The translations under genes and the position numbers were made by a program. 9,719 nucleotides of DNA, from contig DATAYF010000046.1 in NCBI GenBank assembly GCA_036272735.1, positions 1 through 9,719 of the forward strand. Direction: 5' to 3'. Origin of the DNA: DATAYF01 sp036272735 (GTDB lineage: Bacteria > Chloroflexota > Ktedonobacteria > Ktedonobacterales > Ktedonobacteraceae). Below, piece after piece: positions 1 to 5,909 of this stretch. The notes beneath the pieces are model-generated. The model did not search any database, was not told the DNA's origin, and was given only the letters and a program-made list of their open reading frames with translations. The stretch's first letter is position 1. Every line of letters begins with the position of its first letter.

Positions 1-48
1 TTGAATGATGTATGCCGCAAGACAGGAACCGACGGAGAGGAACCCAGG

Positions 49-972
49 ATGAATCGTATTGACCGTCTGACAGCTATGCTTTTATTTTTACAAGGAGGGA
101 AACGCACCGCTGGAGAGATCGCCCATCGTTTTGAAGTATCCAGACGCACCATTCTGCGTGATATCCAGGCACTTTGCGAAATGGGTATCCCCATTGCTGC
201 CGATCTGGGACCCTCTGGTGGCTATAGCTTACCGCCAGATTATTCCTTGCCCCCGCTTGCATTGACGTTGCATGAAGCGCTCTTGTTGCGTCTGGCGCTC
301 CAGGGACTCTCACAACTCAGTGAGACCCCTTTCAAGCGTGCGCGCGAGTCGCTGCTGGACAAAGTCAAGACCCTGTTACCTCGACGGGGGAGTGAGACTC
401 TCGACCAGCTCACACAAACGCTTTCTCTCGATGTTCCCTCTCGGCCCTATCCGACGCCGTTTCTCGATCACCTTCTGGAAAGTGCCCGCGCCAAACAATG
501 GGTCGCTGTGACGTATCGTTCTGAGAATGGGGTCTCACAGCAAACGCTCCTGCCGATGCATATACGTACTGATGCGGGTCTCTGGTACTGTGAGGCGTAC
601 TCCTACGAGCGGGAAGCCACGCGTGTATACCGCATTGATCGCTTTCTCGATGTGAAAGCTGCCTCGCCACCTCCACAATTGGAACATCCCGCTTCAACCG
701 TTGTTCATTTTCATCCCTCATTTCCAGAGGTCCATATCCACCTGACGGCTCGTGGTGTCCTGAGACTGGAACGCGAACCTCATCTCGCCCCTCTCCTTCA
801 GCACATCGGTGAGGGGGAAGGGCGGATCAGCATGCATTTGCACCCAGAGGAGTACGAGTGGTTGGTACATGTATTGTTAAGCCTTGGGACAGATGCAAGG
901 GTCCTTGCTCCAGAAGCGTTGCGCCTGCGTGTTCGAGCCGAGGCCGAGAGAATTGTTCGTCACTCTACCTAA
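49..972 (+). CDS. WYL-domain HTH transcriptional regulator
   Basis: Predicted cytoplasmic DNA-binding regulator of 307 aa in the YafY/PafC-like class. Seen: an N-terminal winged helix-turn-helix (about residues 5-60; AGEIAHRFEVSRRTILRDI is the recognition part), then a GPSGGYSL wing typical of the class. A WYL domain lies around residues 140-205 and contains LWYCEAYSYEREATRVYRIDR. A C-terminal WCX-like domain (about 225-305) ends in RLRVRAEAERIV. The usual W-Y-L triplet reads W-Y-C here (about residues 179-181). The ATG at 49 was chosen because GGAGAGG lies 8 bases before it and the homologous part starts at MNRIDRL. The frame is open back to base 1 (a TTG) without a better start. WYL domains are known to bind nucleotides or nucleic acid ligands and often regulate stress, DNA-damage or defence genes. 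The ligand and target here are unknown. The patatin-like gene follows after 208 bases and is a possible target. Confidence 0.9.
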   Translation: MNRIDRLTAMLLFLQGGKRTAGEIAHRFEVSRRTILRDIQALCEMGIPIAADLGPSGGYSLPPDYSLPPLALTLHEALLLRLALQGLSQLSETPFKRARESLLDKVKTLLPRRGSETLDQLTQTLSLDVPSRPYPTPFLDHLLESARAKQWVAVTYRSENGVSQQTLLPMHIRTDAGLWYCEAYSYEREATRVYRIDRFLDVKAASPPPQLEHPASTVVHFHPSFPEVHIHLTARGVLRLEREPHLAPLLQHIGEGEGRISMHLHPEEYEWLVHVLLSLGTDARVLAPEALRLRVRAEAERIVRHST

Positions 973-973
973 A

Positions 974-993
974 GGTGACGTAGGGTTGTCACC
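974..993. promoter_or_regulatory. Short inverted repeat between regulator and patatin-like gene
   Basis: GGTGAC and GTCACC form a perfect 6-bp inverted repeat with 8 bases between them, starting two bases after the regulator's stop codon. A TATACT hexamer lies at 1004-1009, but no well-spaced -35 partner was found. It could be an operator for the WYL protein upstream of the patatin-like gene, a weak hairpin, or chance. Confidence 0.2.
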
Positions 994-1180
994 ATGTGTT
1001 TCGTATACTAGGCTTCGAGGAATACCCGCATGGCAACGAGCCTCTCTTTTCTTTCGGCTTTATCTCAAAGAAGCTATGCGGTGGAGTTGCCCTTGGGAGC
1101 ATGGAACCGAGAGAGACAATGGAATGTTCGTTGTTTTCCAGCGGTTTCAGACGCAATTTCTACAGAAGCGAGATCAACAG

Positions 1181-2053
1181 ATGACAGAGACAACAGATCA
1201 ACAAACGAAAGCGCTGGTACTTGCTGGTGGTGGTGTGGCAGGCATTGGCTGGGAAGTGGGGCTGTTGGTGGGACTGGCAGAAGCTGGGATCGATGGACGC
1301 CGAGCCTCCCTGTTTGTGGGCACTTCGGCAGGCTCAAATGTAGCAGCAATGATCACCAGTGGCCTCACGATGGATGAACTCTTTCAGCGACTGGTTCATC
1401 CAGATTTGCAAGCGAAGGAATTGTCTACGCAAGCAGACATTCGGCAGGTCATTGCTGATTACAGACGTATCCTCAAGGAAGGAGGCAGCAGTACGGAGAT
1501 CCTGCGACGGATGGGCGCTCTCGCGCTCTCCACTCCTACGGTGGCAGAGGCGAAGCGCCGAGAAGTGATTGTCTCACGGCTCCCGGTGCATCGCTGGCCT
1601 CAGACGCGACTGGAGATCGTGACGGTTGATGCATTCAGCGGCGAGCGGATCGTTTTCGATCGTGCGTCTGGTGTGGACCTGGTTGATGCTGTGGGGGCAA
1701 GTAGCGCATTGCCTTGTGTCTGGCCACCAGTGACTATCGACGGACATCGCTATATCGATGGCGGCTGCTACTCGATGGCGAATGCGGACCTGGCCGCTGG
1801 ATTCGACAAGGTGCTGGTCCTCCAGCCCGATGTTCCTCCCCATTTAGTCGTGGAAAGCCTGGACGCGCAAATAGAGCGATTGCGACAGAATGGGACACAG
1901 GTCGAGGTGATCACTCCCGATGAGGCGATGGAGGTGGCGCTGGCCTCCGCAGGCGGCAATACGCTTGATCCTTCTCTGCGGGGAATCGGAGCCAGGGTAG
2001 GACGTGAGCAGGCACGGCGTGAGATTGCACGCGTAGCTGCATTCTGGGGATAG
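1181..2053 (+). CDS. Patatin-like phospholipase family protein
   Basis: Predicted serine lipid acyl hydrolase (patatin/RssA-like) of 290 aa. Seen: the glycine-rich oxyanion loop LAGGGVAGIGW (residues 14-24), the nucleophile elbow GTSAG with Ser49, and a YIDGG motif supplying Asp193 of the Ser-Asp dyad. All catalytic elements are present. No signal peptide or membrane segment is evident, so a cytoplasmic or membrane-associated role is likely; family members cleave acyl chains from phospholipids. The ATG at 1181 puts the catalytic fold right at the N-terminus, as in the family, but its ribosome-binding site is weak. The in-frame ATG at 1124, preceded by GAGAGA, is an alternative adding 19 residues. 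The frame stays open back to 884 inside the regulator gene, but that part looks non-coding. It follows the WYL regulator in the same direction. Substrate is not predictable. Patatin-like enzymes also occur as effectors in some anti-phage systems, but nothing else here supports that role. Confidence 0.88.
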   Translation: MTETTDQQTKALVLAGGGVAGIGWEVGLLVGLAEAGIDGRRASLFVGTSAGSNVAAMITSGLTMDELFQRLVHPDLQAKELSTQADIRQVIADYRRILKEGGSSTEILRRMGALALSTPTVAEAKRREVIVSRLPVHRWPQTRLEIVTVDAFSGERIVFDRASGVDLVDAVGASSALPCVWPPVTIDGHRYIDGGCYSMANADLAAGFDKVLVLQPDVPPHLVVESLDAQIERLRQNGTQVEVITPDEAMEVALASAGGNTLDPSLRGIGARVGREQARREIARVAAFWG

Positions 2054-2085
2054 CGGATGCCGCGCTCCTCGTCCATAGTAACCAC

Positions 2086-2122
2086 AAGAAGCGGTAATTT
2101 CCCTGAGAGATCGCTTCTTTTC
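2086..2122 (+). terminator. Possible terminator after the patatin-like gene
   Basis: AAGAAGCG (2086-2093) pairs with CGCTTCTT (2112-2119) over an 18-base loop, followed by a weak T-rich tail. It starts 33 bases after the patatin stop codon. The loop is long and the T-run short, so efficiency as an intrinsic terminator is doubtful. Confidence 0.3.
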
Positions 2123-2218
2123 GCCCAAAAACTGGACCGAAGAAGAGAAGCTTTTGCTCATAATTCGGATCTGTCCCACTGCTGGTGAGCGATGAGCTAA
2201 GGGGAGTGACAATGAGTG

Positions 2219-2266
2219 GAAAGAGCATTATTTTCCCCCTTCTTGCAGAGAAAACAATGCTCTTTC
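2219..2266. terminator. 17-bp stem hairpin, possible bidirectional terminator
   Basis: The arms 2219-2235 and 2250-2266 are reverse complements with one mismatch (17 positions). The loop is 14 bases and pyrimidine-rich. A-rich and T-rich tracts lie within the arms near the loop. No T-run follows the base of the stem, so it may be a transcript-stabilising or attenuating hairpin rather than a classic terminator. Confidence 0.4.
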
Positions 2267-2480
2267 GTCCTGGTTACAAACGGATTTTCTGAGGGAATCC
2301 CCTTGGTCACCAGAAGTGAGCCAGGCCCAACTTTCAGGGAAATTACCAGTATCAACCAGGCAAAAGTGTTCCAATTTACAAGATGTCAATGGAAGAAGCC
2401 GCATCAGAAGGGGCATGGCCTCTCTGAGAACCGTCGATTCTCATCCTTCAGATCAAATTTCCACCCGTCAGTGCAAAATC

Positions 2481-2514
2481 GGGTCTTGTTCACTTTCGGT
2501 AGAGCATGTTTGCT
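2481..2514 (+). repeat. Left terminal inverted repeat of ISL3 element
   Basis: Matches the reverse complement of 4211-4244 at 29 of 34 positions by hand alignment. The perfect core is CACTTTCGGTAGAGC. The left end begins GGGTC. Confidence 0.8.
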
Positions 2515-2536
2515 TGCGCTTATCAACCAAGCATGC

Positions 2537-2602
2537 TAAAGTAAATCCATCAATGTTCTCTTCCTACAATAAAGTAAATCCATCAATGTTCTCTTCCTAC
2601 AA
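2537..2602 (+). repeat. 33-bp perfect tandem duplication before transposase start
   Basis: Bases 2537-2569 and 2570-2602 are identical 33-mers, and the first five bases of a third unit (TAAAG) follow at 2603-2607. The unit starts TAAAGTAAATCC and ends TTCCTACAA. Because 33 is a multiple of three, the frame stays open. If translated it would encode an 11-residue repeat KVNPSMFSSYN, but the likely start codon lies downstream. Confidence 0.95.
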
Positions 2603-2603
2603 T
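2542..2603 (+). promoter_or_regulatory. Candidate duplicated promoter of ISL3 transposase
   Basis: Each 33-bp unit ends in TACAA and the next base is T, giving two TACAAT -10-like hexamers (2565-2570 and 2598-2603). A poor -35 match (TAAATC at 2542-2547 and again 33 bases later) lies 17 bases upstream of each. The duplication would therefore duplicate the promoter. AAAGGA at 2604-2609 is the ribosome-binding site, 9 bases before the ATG at 2619. Hand-picked hexamers only. Confidence 0.3.
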
Positions 2604-2618
2604 AAAGGAATGTTTTCT

Positions 2619-4241
2619 ATGGCCTGGGCGGATCTCCTCCCGCAATTTCCTCATCTTCAGATACAATCAATCCAGCAAGCATGCCAGCAAATCATCGTTG
2701 CGCTGGTTTCGACGCGCGAAAACGACCGATGCCCCATGTGTCAGACCCAGACCCTGAACACGCATGGCTGGTTTACTCGCAGCATCCACAGCCTTCCCTG
2801 TTCGGGTCAAGCAGTGATTTTTCTGATCCAAGCGCGGCGCTTTCGCTGCCCCAATACGGCTTGTCCTCGTAAGACGTTTCGAGAAGACCTCTCCGTGCTT
2901 GCTGATCGTTATCAGCGTCGTACTCAAGCAGTGTCACAGCTTCTGTGCAGCGTGGCAGCAATCGCTGGCGGCCAGGCGGGTGCCCATCTTGCCGCGCAGA
3001 TGCAGCTTCCCGCCAGCCGCTCCACTCTGCTTCGTAGCCTCATTCGCCAAGGGATGTCTCCTAAGAGCACTCCACGGGTGGTCGGTGTTGACGATTTTGC
3101 CTGGACAAAAAGACGCCGATATGGCACGCTTCTGGTGGATCTAGAAAAGCATCAGTTGTTGGCCCTCTTAGCCGACTGTGAGGTGGAAACGGTGGCCACC
3201 TGGTTCCGCCAACATCCCAGCGTGCAGATCGTCACGCGCGACCGGAGCTCAAGCTTTGCTGATGCGATTCGACAGGGAGCCCCCCATGCGCTTCACATCG
3301 CTGATCGCTTCCACTTGCACATGAATGCAATGACGTGCCTGGAAACTCTACTGACCAGGGAGCAGGCTACGCTCCGCAGAGTAGCAGCCACTTTCCGAAC
3401 TGAACATCGTCAAGCTCACCCACCACCGCCTCCAAAGCCACTGGTACCTGAACAGCAAAGGAGCGAGCGCCGGGCACGTCGCTACGCCCGATACGAGCAA
3501 GTCGTTCAGCTCAAAGCGCAAGGCTGGTCACAGCGGGCGATTGCGCAGGAAACCGGACTGCATCCCCAAACGGTGGCGATCTATCTCAAAGCCGGGCAGT
3601 TTCCTGAACGTGCTCCCCACCCTCGCCGCTCACGCGTGATCGAACCGTATCTGGACTATTTGTGCCAAAGATGGGAGCAAGGGGAGCACAATGGACGCCT
3701 TCTGTTCGAGGAGATCCGGGCGCAAGGCTATCCAGCAGGGCTCACAGAGGTGTATATCGCTATTCAGCCCTGGCGCACACATGGACCGACAGCCAGCTTG
3801 GCTCGCGCGAAAGAGGTGCAACAGTATCCGTCGTACTCTCCCAAGCAAACCCTGTGGTTGCTTTTCAAAGACAAACGAACAAATCAAGAGCAGCAGTTTG
3901 TGCAAAGCTTGCTGGAGCAGAGTGCATTGATTGCCCGCACGTATGAGTCTGTGCGCCGATTTCGCCAGATCCTCACGGAGCGCGACGAAACCGCCTTACA
4001 CCCGTGGGCGTATGAAACAGAGGCGTCTCAGATCCCTGAACTCGTACGTTTCGTCCAAAGGCTGCGCATGGATTGGGAAGCGGTCGAAAATGCGCTGCTC
4101 TTTGCCAGCAGTCAAGGACAGGTCGAGGGTCAGGTGAATCGGCTGAAGGTCTTCAAGCGACAAGGCTACGGGCGCTCCAGTCCTGCCCTCTTACAGGCTC
4201 GCTTAATGGGAGCAAGCAGGCTCTACCGAAAGTGTGCATGA
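2619..4241 (+). CDS. ISL3-family DDE transposase
   Basis: Full-length transposase of 540 aa that cuts and moves the surrounding insertion sequence. Seen: an N-terminal zinc-binding segment with CPMC (residues 38-41) and C77/C82 in RFRCPNTACPRKTF. The catalytic core opens with VVGVDDFAW (Asp158/159), followed by VTRDRSSSF (Asp208). The central region holds a helix-turn-helix (GWSQRAIAQETGLHPQTVAIYL, around residues 305-330), as in long ISL3 members. The C-terminal GQVEGQVNRLK supplies the catalytic Glu (about residue 503), followed by KRQGYGRSSPALLQARLM. All DDE residues are present, so it may be active. The start at 2619 has AAAGGA 9 bases upstream. The ATG at 2610 directly abuts that site and is less likely. 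The frame is open back to 2316 through the tandem repeat, but that part lies mostly outside the insertion sequence. The stop lies inside the right terminal repeat. Confidence 0.95.
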   Translation: MAWADLLPQFPHLQIQSIQQACQQIIVALVSTRENDRCPMCQTQTLNTHGWFTRSIHSLPCSGQAVIFLIQARRFRCPNTACPRKTFREDLSVLADRYQRRTQAVSQLLCSVAAIAGGQAGAHLAAQMQLPASRSTLLRSLIRQGMSPKSTPRVVGVDDFAWTKRRRYGTLLVDLEKHQLLALLADCEVETVATWFRQHPSVQIVTRDRSSSFADAIRQGAPHALHIADRFHLHMNAMTCLETLLTREQATLRRVAATFRTEHRQAHPPPPPKPLVPEQQRSERRARRYARYEQVVQLKAQGWSQRAIAQETGLHPQTVAIYLKAGQFPERAPHPRRSRVIEPYLDYLCQRWEQGEHNGRLLFEEIRAQGYPAGLTEVYIAIQPWRTHGPTASLARAKEVQQYPSYSPKQTLWLLFKDKRTNQEQQFVQSLLEQSALIARTYESVRRFRQILTERDETALHPWAYETEASQIPELVRFVQRLRMDWEAVENALLFASSQGQVEGQVNRLKVFKRQGYGRSSPALLQARLMGASRLYRKCA

Positions 4242-4244
4242 CCC
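4211..4244 (-). repeat. Right terminal inverted repeat of ISL3 element
   Basis: Reverse complement matches 2481-2514 at 29 of 34 positions. It overlaps the last codons and stop codon of the transposase. Confidence 0.8.
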
Positions 4245-4246
4245 AC

Positions 4247-4327
4247 TTTTGAGGCGAATGGGAGGAAATCGGCGCGAAATATGGGAATCGACCTTGTAGG
4301 CTTCCATAACATGGCTTGGGAAGCGGG
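4247..4327 (+). repeat. 81-bp inverted repeat, left copy
   Basis: Runs from TTTTGAGGCG to GAAGCGGG and matches the reverse complement of 5274-5354 at 79 of 81 positions. It begins two bases after the outer edge of the ISL3 right end. Similarity stops sharply at both borders of the repeat. No coding role is evident. It may be a terminal repeat of a non-autonomous element or part of a dispersed genomic repeat. Confidence 0.93.
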
Positions 4328-4587
4328 TGACGGTACTCCAGTTCTGGTAATGCAAGCAATCGGCAACAAGAGCAGCCGACGCTTAACCTGGAGATCCTAG
4401 AATGAAGTGAAGCCGAATCTGCCCAAGGAAGCGGGTAGTTCTTTCTTGTTTCAGAAAGAACTACCCGCTTCCTTTACTCAATGTTCTCCCATTCGATTCT
4501 GGGATCTACACGTTTACACCACATCAGAGATGAGATTACCTGTTGGTCAGAAAAGAAGAAGGGGGAGTTCCATTGAGGCAGAAACGC
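4328..4587. other. Gene-free stretch downstream of the DUF1801 gene
   Basis: About 260 bases lie between the 81-bp repeat and the 3' end of the DUF1801 gene. No coding region is supported. The only strong structure is the perfect hairpin at 4425-4474. Confidence 0.5.
4425..4474. terminator. Perfect 21-bp stem hairpin, likely terminator-type
   Basis: The arms 4425-4445 and 4454-4474 are exact reverse complements (21 bp) with the 8-base loop TTGTTTCA. The stem is GC-rich in the middle (GCGGGTAG) and starts AAGGAAG/ends CTTCCTT, so either strand ends in a short T-containing tail. It lies 113 bases beyond the stop codon of the minus-strand DUF1801 gene and may end that transcript or block read-through from the ISL3 side. 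No long T-run follows. Confidence 0.6.
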
Positions 4588-5037
4588 CTATTTTTCCGTT
4601 TGCCATATTATTCGGTCTATAGGCCCGTCTTGGGACAGTGACTTGATGTACTCATAAGACTGTTGCACGATTTGCTCAAGGATTGGCAGCTCTACATCGC
4701 TGAGCCGCTTGATGTACACACAATATCCGGTAGTTGTATGTTTCCCCAACTTGGCCAGCAATTCCGAGTAGCGTGCCGTACCATCCATAAGATAAACGGT
4801 GATCTTTCCTTTTCTCGGATAAAAGCCAAGAACATGACTGTCGCCTTCGCGCCCACTGTCGTATTTGTAATGGTAGGTATCAAACCCAAGAGTCCCTACA
4901 TTCAACAGCTTTGGCTCATGCCCACTTATTCGTTGCATCATTTCAATCAGCACATGGCTCTCTTTTCTCGTTTGCTCGTCGAGCGAAGCAAGGTAGTCTT
5001 CGACTGAGCCAGAGTTTTGAGCAGGAATGTTGTCCAT
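4588..5037 (-). CDS. DUF1801 domain-containing protein
   Basis: Small cytoplasmic protein of 149 aa recognised as DUF1801 (YdhG/iron-chaperone-like fold). Seen: an N-terminal helix region with SVEDYLASLDEQTRKESHVLIEMM in two parts, then GFDTYHYKYDSGREGDSHVLGFYPRKGKITVYLMDG (read as consecutive short motifs), then the helical segment ARYSELLAKLGKHTTTGYCVYIK. A C-terminal helix follows (LEQIVQQSYEYIKSL). Length matches a stand-alone member of the family. The biochemical role in bacteria is unknown. Start: AAAGGAGA ends 10 bases before the ATG at 5037, which is better than upstream in-frame ATGs up to 5148. It lies inside the segment bounded by the 81-bp inverted repeats, on the same strand as the tns operon and about 870 bases beyond tnsC. 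It could be a passenger gene of a mobile element. Confidence 0.85.
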   Translation of the reverse strand: MDNIPAQNSGSVEDYLASLDEQTRKESHVLIEMMQRISGHEPKLLNVGTLGFDTYHYKYDSGREGDSHVLGFYPRKGKITVYLMDGTARYSELLAKLGKHTTTGYCVYIKRLSDVELPILEQIVQQSYEYIKSLSQDGPIDRIIWQTEK

Positions 5038-5047
5038 ACTCCAGGTC

Positions 5048-5055
5048 TCTCCTTT
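5048..5055 (-). promoter_or_regulatory. Ribosome-binding site of the DUF1801 gene
   Basis: On the minus strand AAAGGAGA precedes the ATG at 5037 by 10 bases. It decides the start against upstream in-frame ATGs, which would add up to 37 unrelated-looking residues. Confidence 0.6.
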
Positions 5056-5130
5056 GGATTTCGTGTTCCTGTATCTGTGACAAAGCGGACGCAGCGTTTC
5101 TTCTCTCCTCGGTTTCACATGATGAACGTT

Positions 5131-5146
5131 GCTCGCTTTCGCGAGC
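5131..5146 (-). promoter_or_regulatory. Short GNRA-tetraloop hairpin upstream of the DUF1801 gene
   Basis: On the minus strand GCTCGC-GAAA-GCGAGC forms a perfect 6-bp stem closed by a GAAA tetraloop, about 95 bases before the start codon. If the transcript starts upstream of it, it would be a stable 5'-leader hairpin. The function is unknown and it could be chance. Confidence 0.3.
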
Positions 5147-5273
5147 ATAGCATGAGGGCACGAAAAAAACTTCTCCGATCTTGCTCAAATCCTCGGCCCG
5201 ACTCTTGCTTGGGTGCTGATGAAAGGCACTCTCCGTCGTTCTTCTACGAATGCACAACATCTGCGCACAACAG

Positions 5274-5354
5274 CCCGCTTCTCAAGCCATGTTATGGAAG
5301 TCTACAAGGTCGATTCCCATATTTCGCGCCGATTTCCTCCCATTCGCCTCAAAA
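5274..5354 (-). repeat. 81-bp inverted repeat, right copy
   Basis: Reverse complement of 4247-4327 with two transitions (79/81). The pair encloses 946 bases containing the DUF1801 gene and the 21-bp hairpin. The bases following the right copy start ATCGTCGAAC and show no obvious target duplication with the bases before the left copy, where the ISL3 element now sits. Confidence 0.93.
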
Positions 5355-5909
5355 ATCGTCGAACATTCGCGCCATTTACCAAAAAGACAACAAGTATCCT
5401 GGTGGGCAACCCTCTGGAAGAGCTTGCTTACCAGGATACCTGTTGTGGAAGCTGCCAGTTTAATGCCGGCATTTACAATGTGATGCCGCCCCAGAAGCGA
5501 TCTTTTACAGAGAAAGTTCCCCGTTGCTCAAGTGGAAGGGCAAGTGCTCATGTCGGAGGGCAAAACCCGCTCACTTCGGATGGCATTTACCAGCAGTGAT
5601 AGCAGATGTTTGAAATGCATCAACTATCCTGCACCAAATGTTTGGTAGTGACTCTCTTAAGAAATGGAAGGAAACCGAAAGGTCAAGAGTTGCTCAAAGG
5701 ACCAGAGATGATCGGTGAGGGCTAATCGAAAGAGCCACTGACAAAGACGCCCCCCAAACTGGTCGTGGTGGTGCAGTAGATTGTCGTGATGGGTTTGGCA
5801 TTTCCAACTCCTTAACGGTTCATAGTGGTTCCCTGTCCTCGAAAATGGATCTACCTTGACCCTCCCCTTTGCAAAAAGCTGGAGAGTAAAAGATGAAATA
5901 TATGGCTCA
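5355..5909. other. Gene-poor stretch, expected site of the Tn7-like element's end
   Basis: About 555 bases lie beyond the 3' end of tnsC with no convincing gene. Seen: a long structured hairpin at 5387-5446. There are three copies of a 10-base motif of the form GSCATTTACM (5371-5380, 5468-5477, 5582-5591), all in plus orientation. A near-palindrome ACCAAA-TG-TTTGGT lies at 5633-5646. On the minus strand, AAGGAG with good spacing precedes an ATG at 5801 that opens only 35 codons. In Tn7-like elements, arrays of TnsB-binding sites sit at the ends, so this is where one would look. No terminal TGT...ACA boundary or target duplication could be fixed. Confidence 0.4.
5387..5446. repeat. Long structured inverted repeat (60-base hairpin)
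   Basis: Outer arms 5387-5403 and 5430-5446 pair over 17 positions with one mismatch (core GTATCCTGGT with ACCAGGATAC, flanked by ACAACA with TGTTGT). The loop itself continues the fold, with GCAA/TTGC and then CTCT/AGAG around a GGA tip. In total about 24 base pairs in a single long imperfect stem with small internal loops. No T-run follows. It resembles a folded recombination site or structured RNA more than a terminator. Confidence 0.6.

Larger units (their letters stand above)
2054..2480. other. Gene-free stretch between patatin-like gene and ISL3 element
   Basis: About 430 bases with no convincing coding region on either strand. It holds the weak terminator candidate at 2086-2122 and the stronger hairpin at 2219-2266. 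At its right end, next to the insertion sequence, bases 2433-2478 are an imperfect inverted copy of 4247-4292. Nothing else was recognised. Confidence 0.6.
2481..4244 (+). mobile_element. ISL3-family insertion sequence, apparently complete
   Basis: A 1764-bp element defined by imperfect terminal inverted repeats (2481-2514 and 4211-4244) enclosing one full-length ISL3-type transposase. The ends start GGGTC and the right repeat contains the transposase stop codon, as is common for compact insertion sequences. ISL3 elements usually make 8-bp target duplications. The 8 bases outside each end (GCAAAATC and ACTTTTGA) do not match as direct repeats. Either the outer ends are mis-set, or the flank has been rearranged since insertion. 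Confidence 0.85.

Noticed and set aside
884..1180. N-terminal extension of the patatin-like gene overlapping the regulator gene
   Set aside because: The extension overlaps the regulator's 3' end and has no family similarity. The catalytic fold starts right after the ATG at 1181.
2316..2618. Extension of the ISL3 transposase upstream through the tandem repeat
   Set aside because: It would start outside the insertion sequence and translate its terminal repeat. AAAGGA before the ATG at 2619 gives a normal start.
4153..4359. Minus-strand open frame sharing a peptide with the plus-strand frame at 5017-5463
   Set aside because: The shared peptide only reflects the 81-bp inverted repeat read in the same frame on opposite strands. 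Neither frame has other support.
5387..5446. Integron attC site
   Set aside because: The imperfect hairpin shape fits, but the end boxes do not match RYYYAAC/GTTRRRY and no integrase or cassette array is visible.
5213..5599. Plus-strand open frame of 128 codons across the right 81-bp repeat and the 60-base hairpin
   Set aside because: It crosses inverted repeats and a hairpin, has no recognised domain and no good ribosome-binding site, and its composition does not look protein-like.
5150..5909. CRISPR array or crRNA-like repeats near the tns operon
   Set aside because: No direct repeats of 25-40 bases with regular spacers were found. The only repeats here are inverted or very short motifs.
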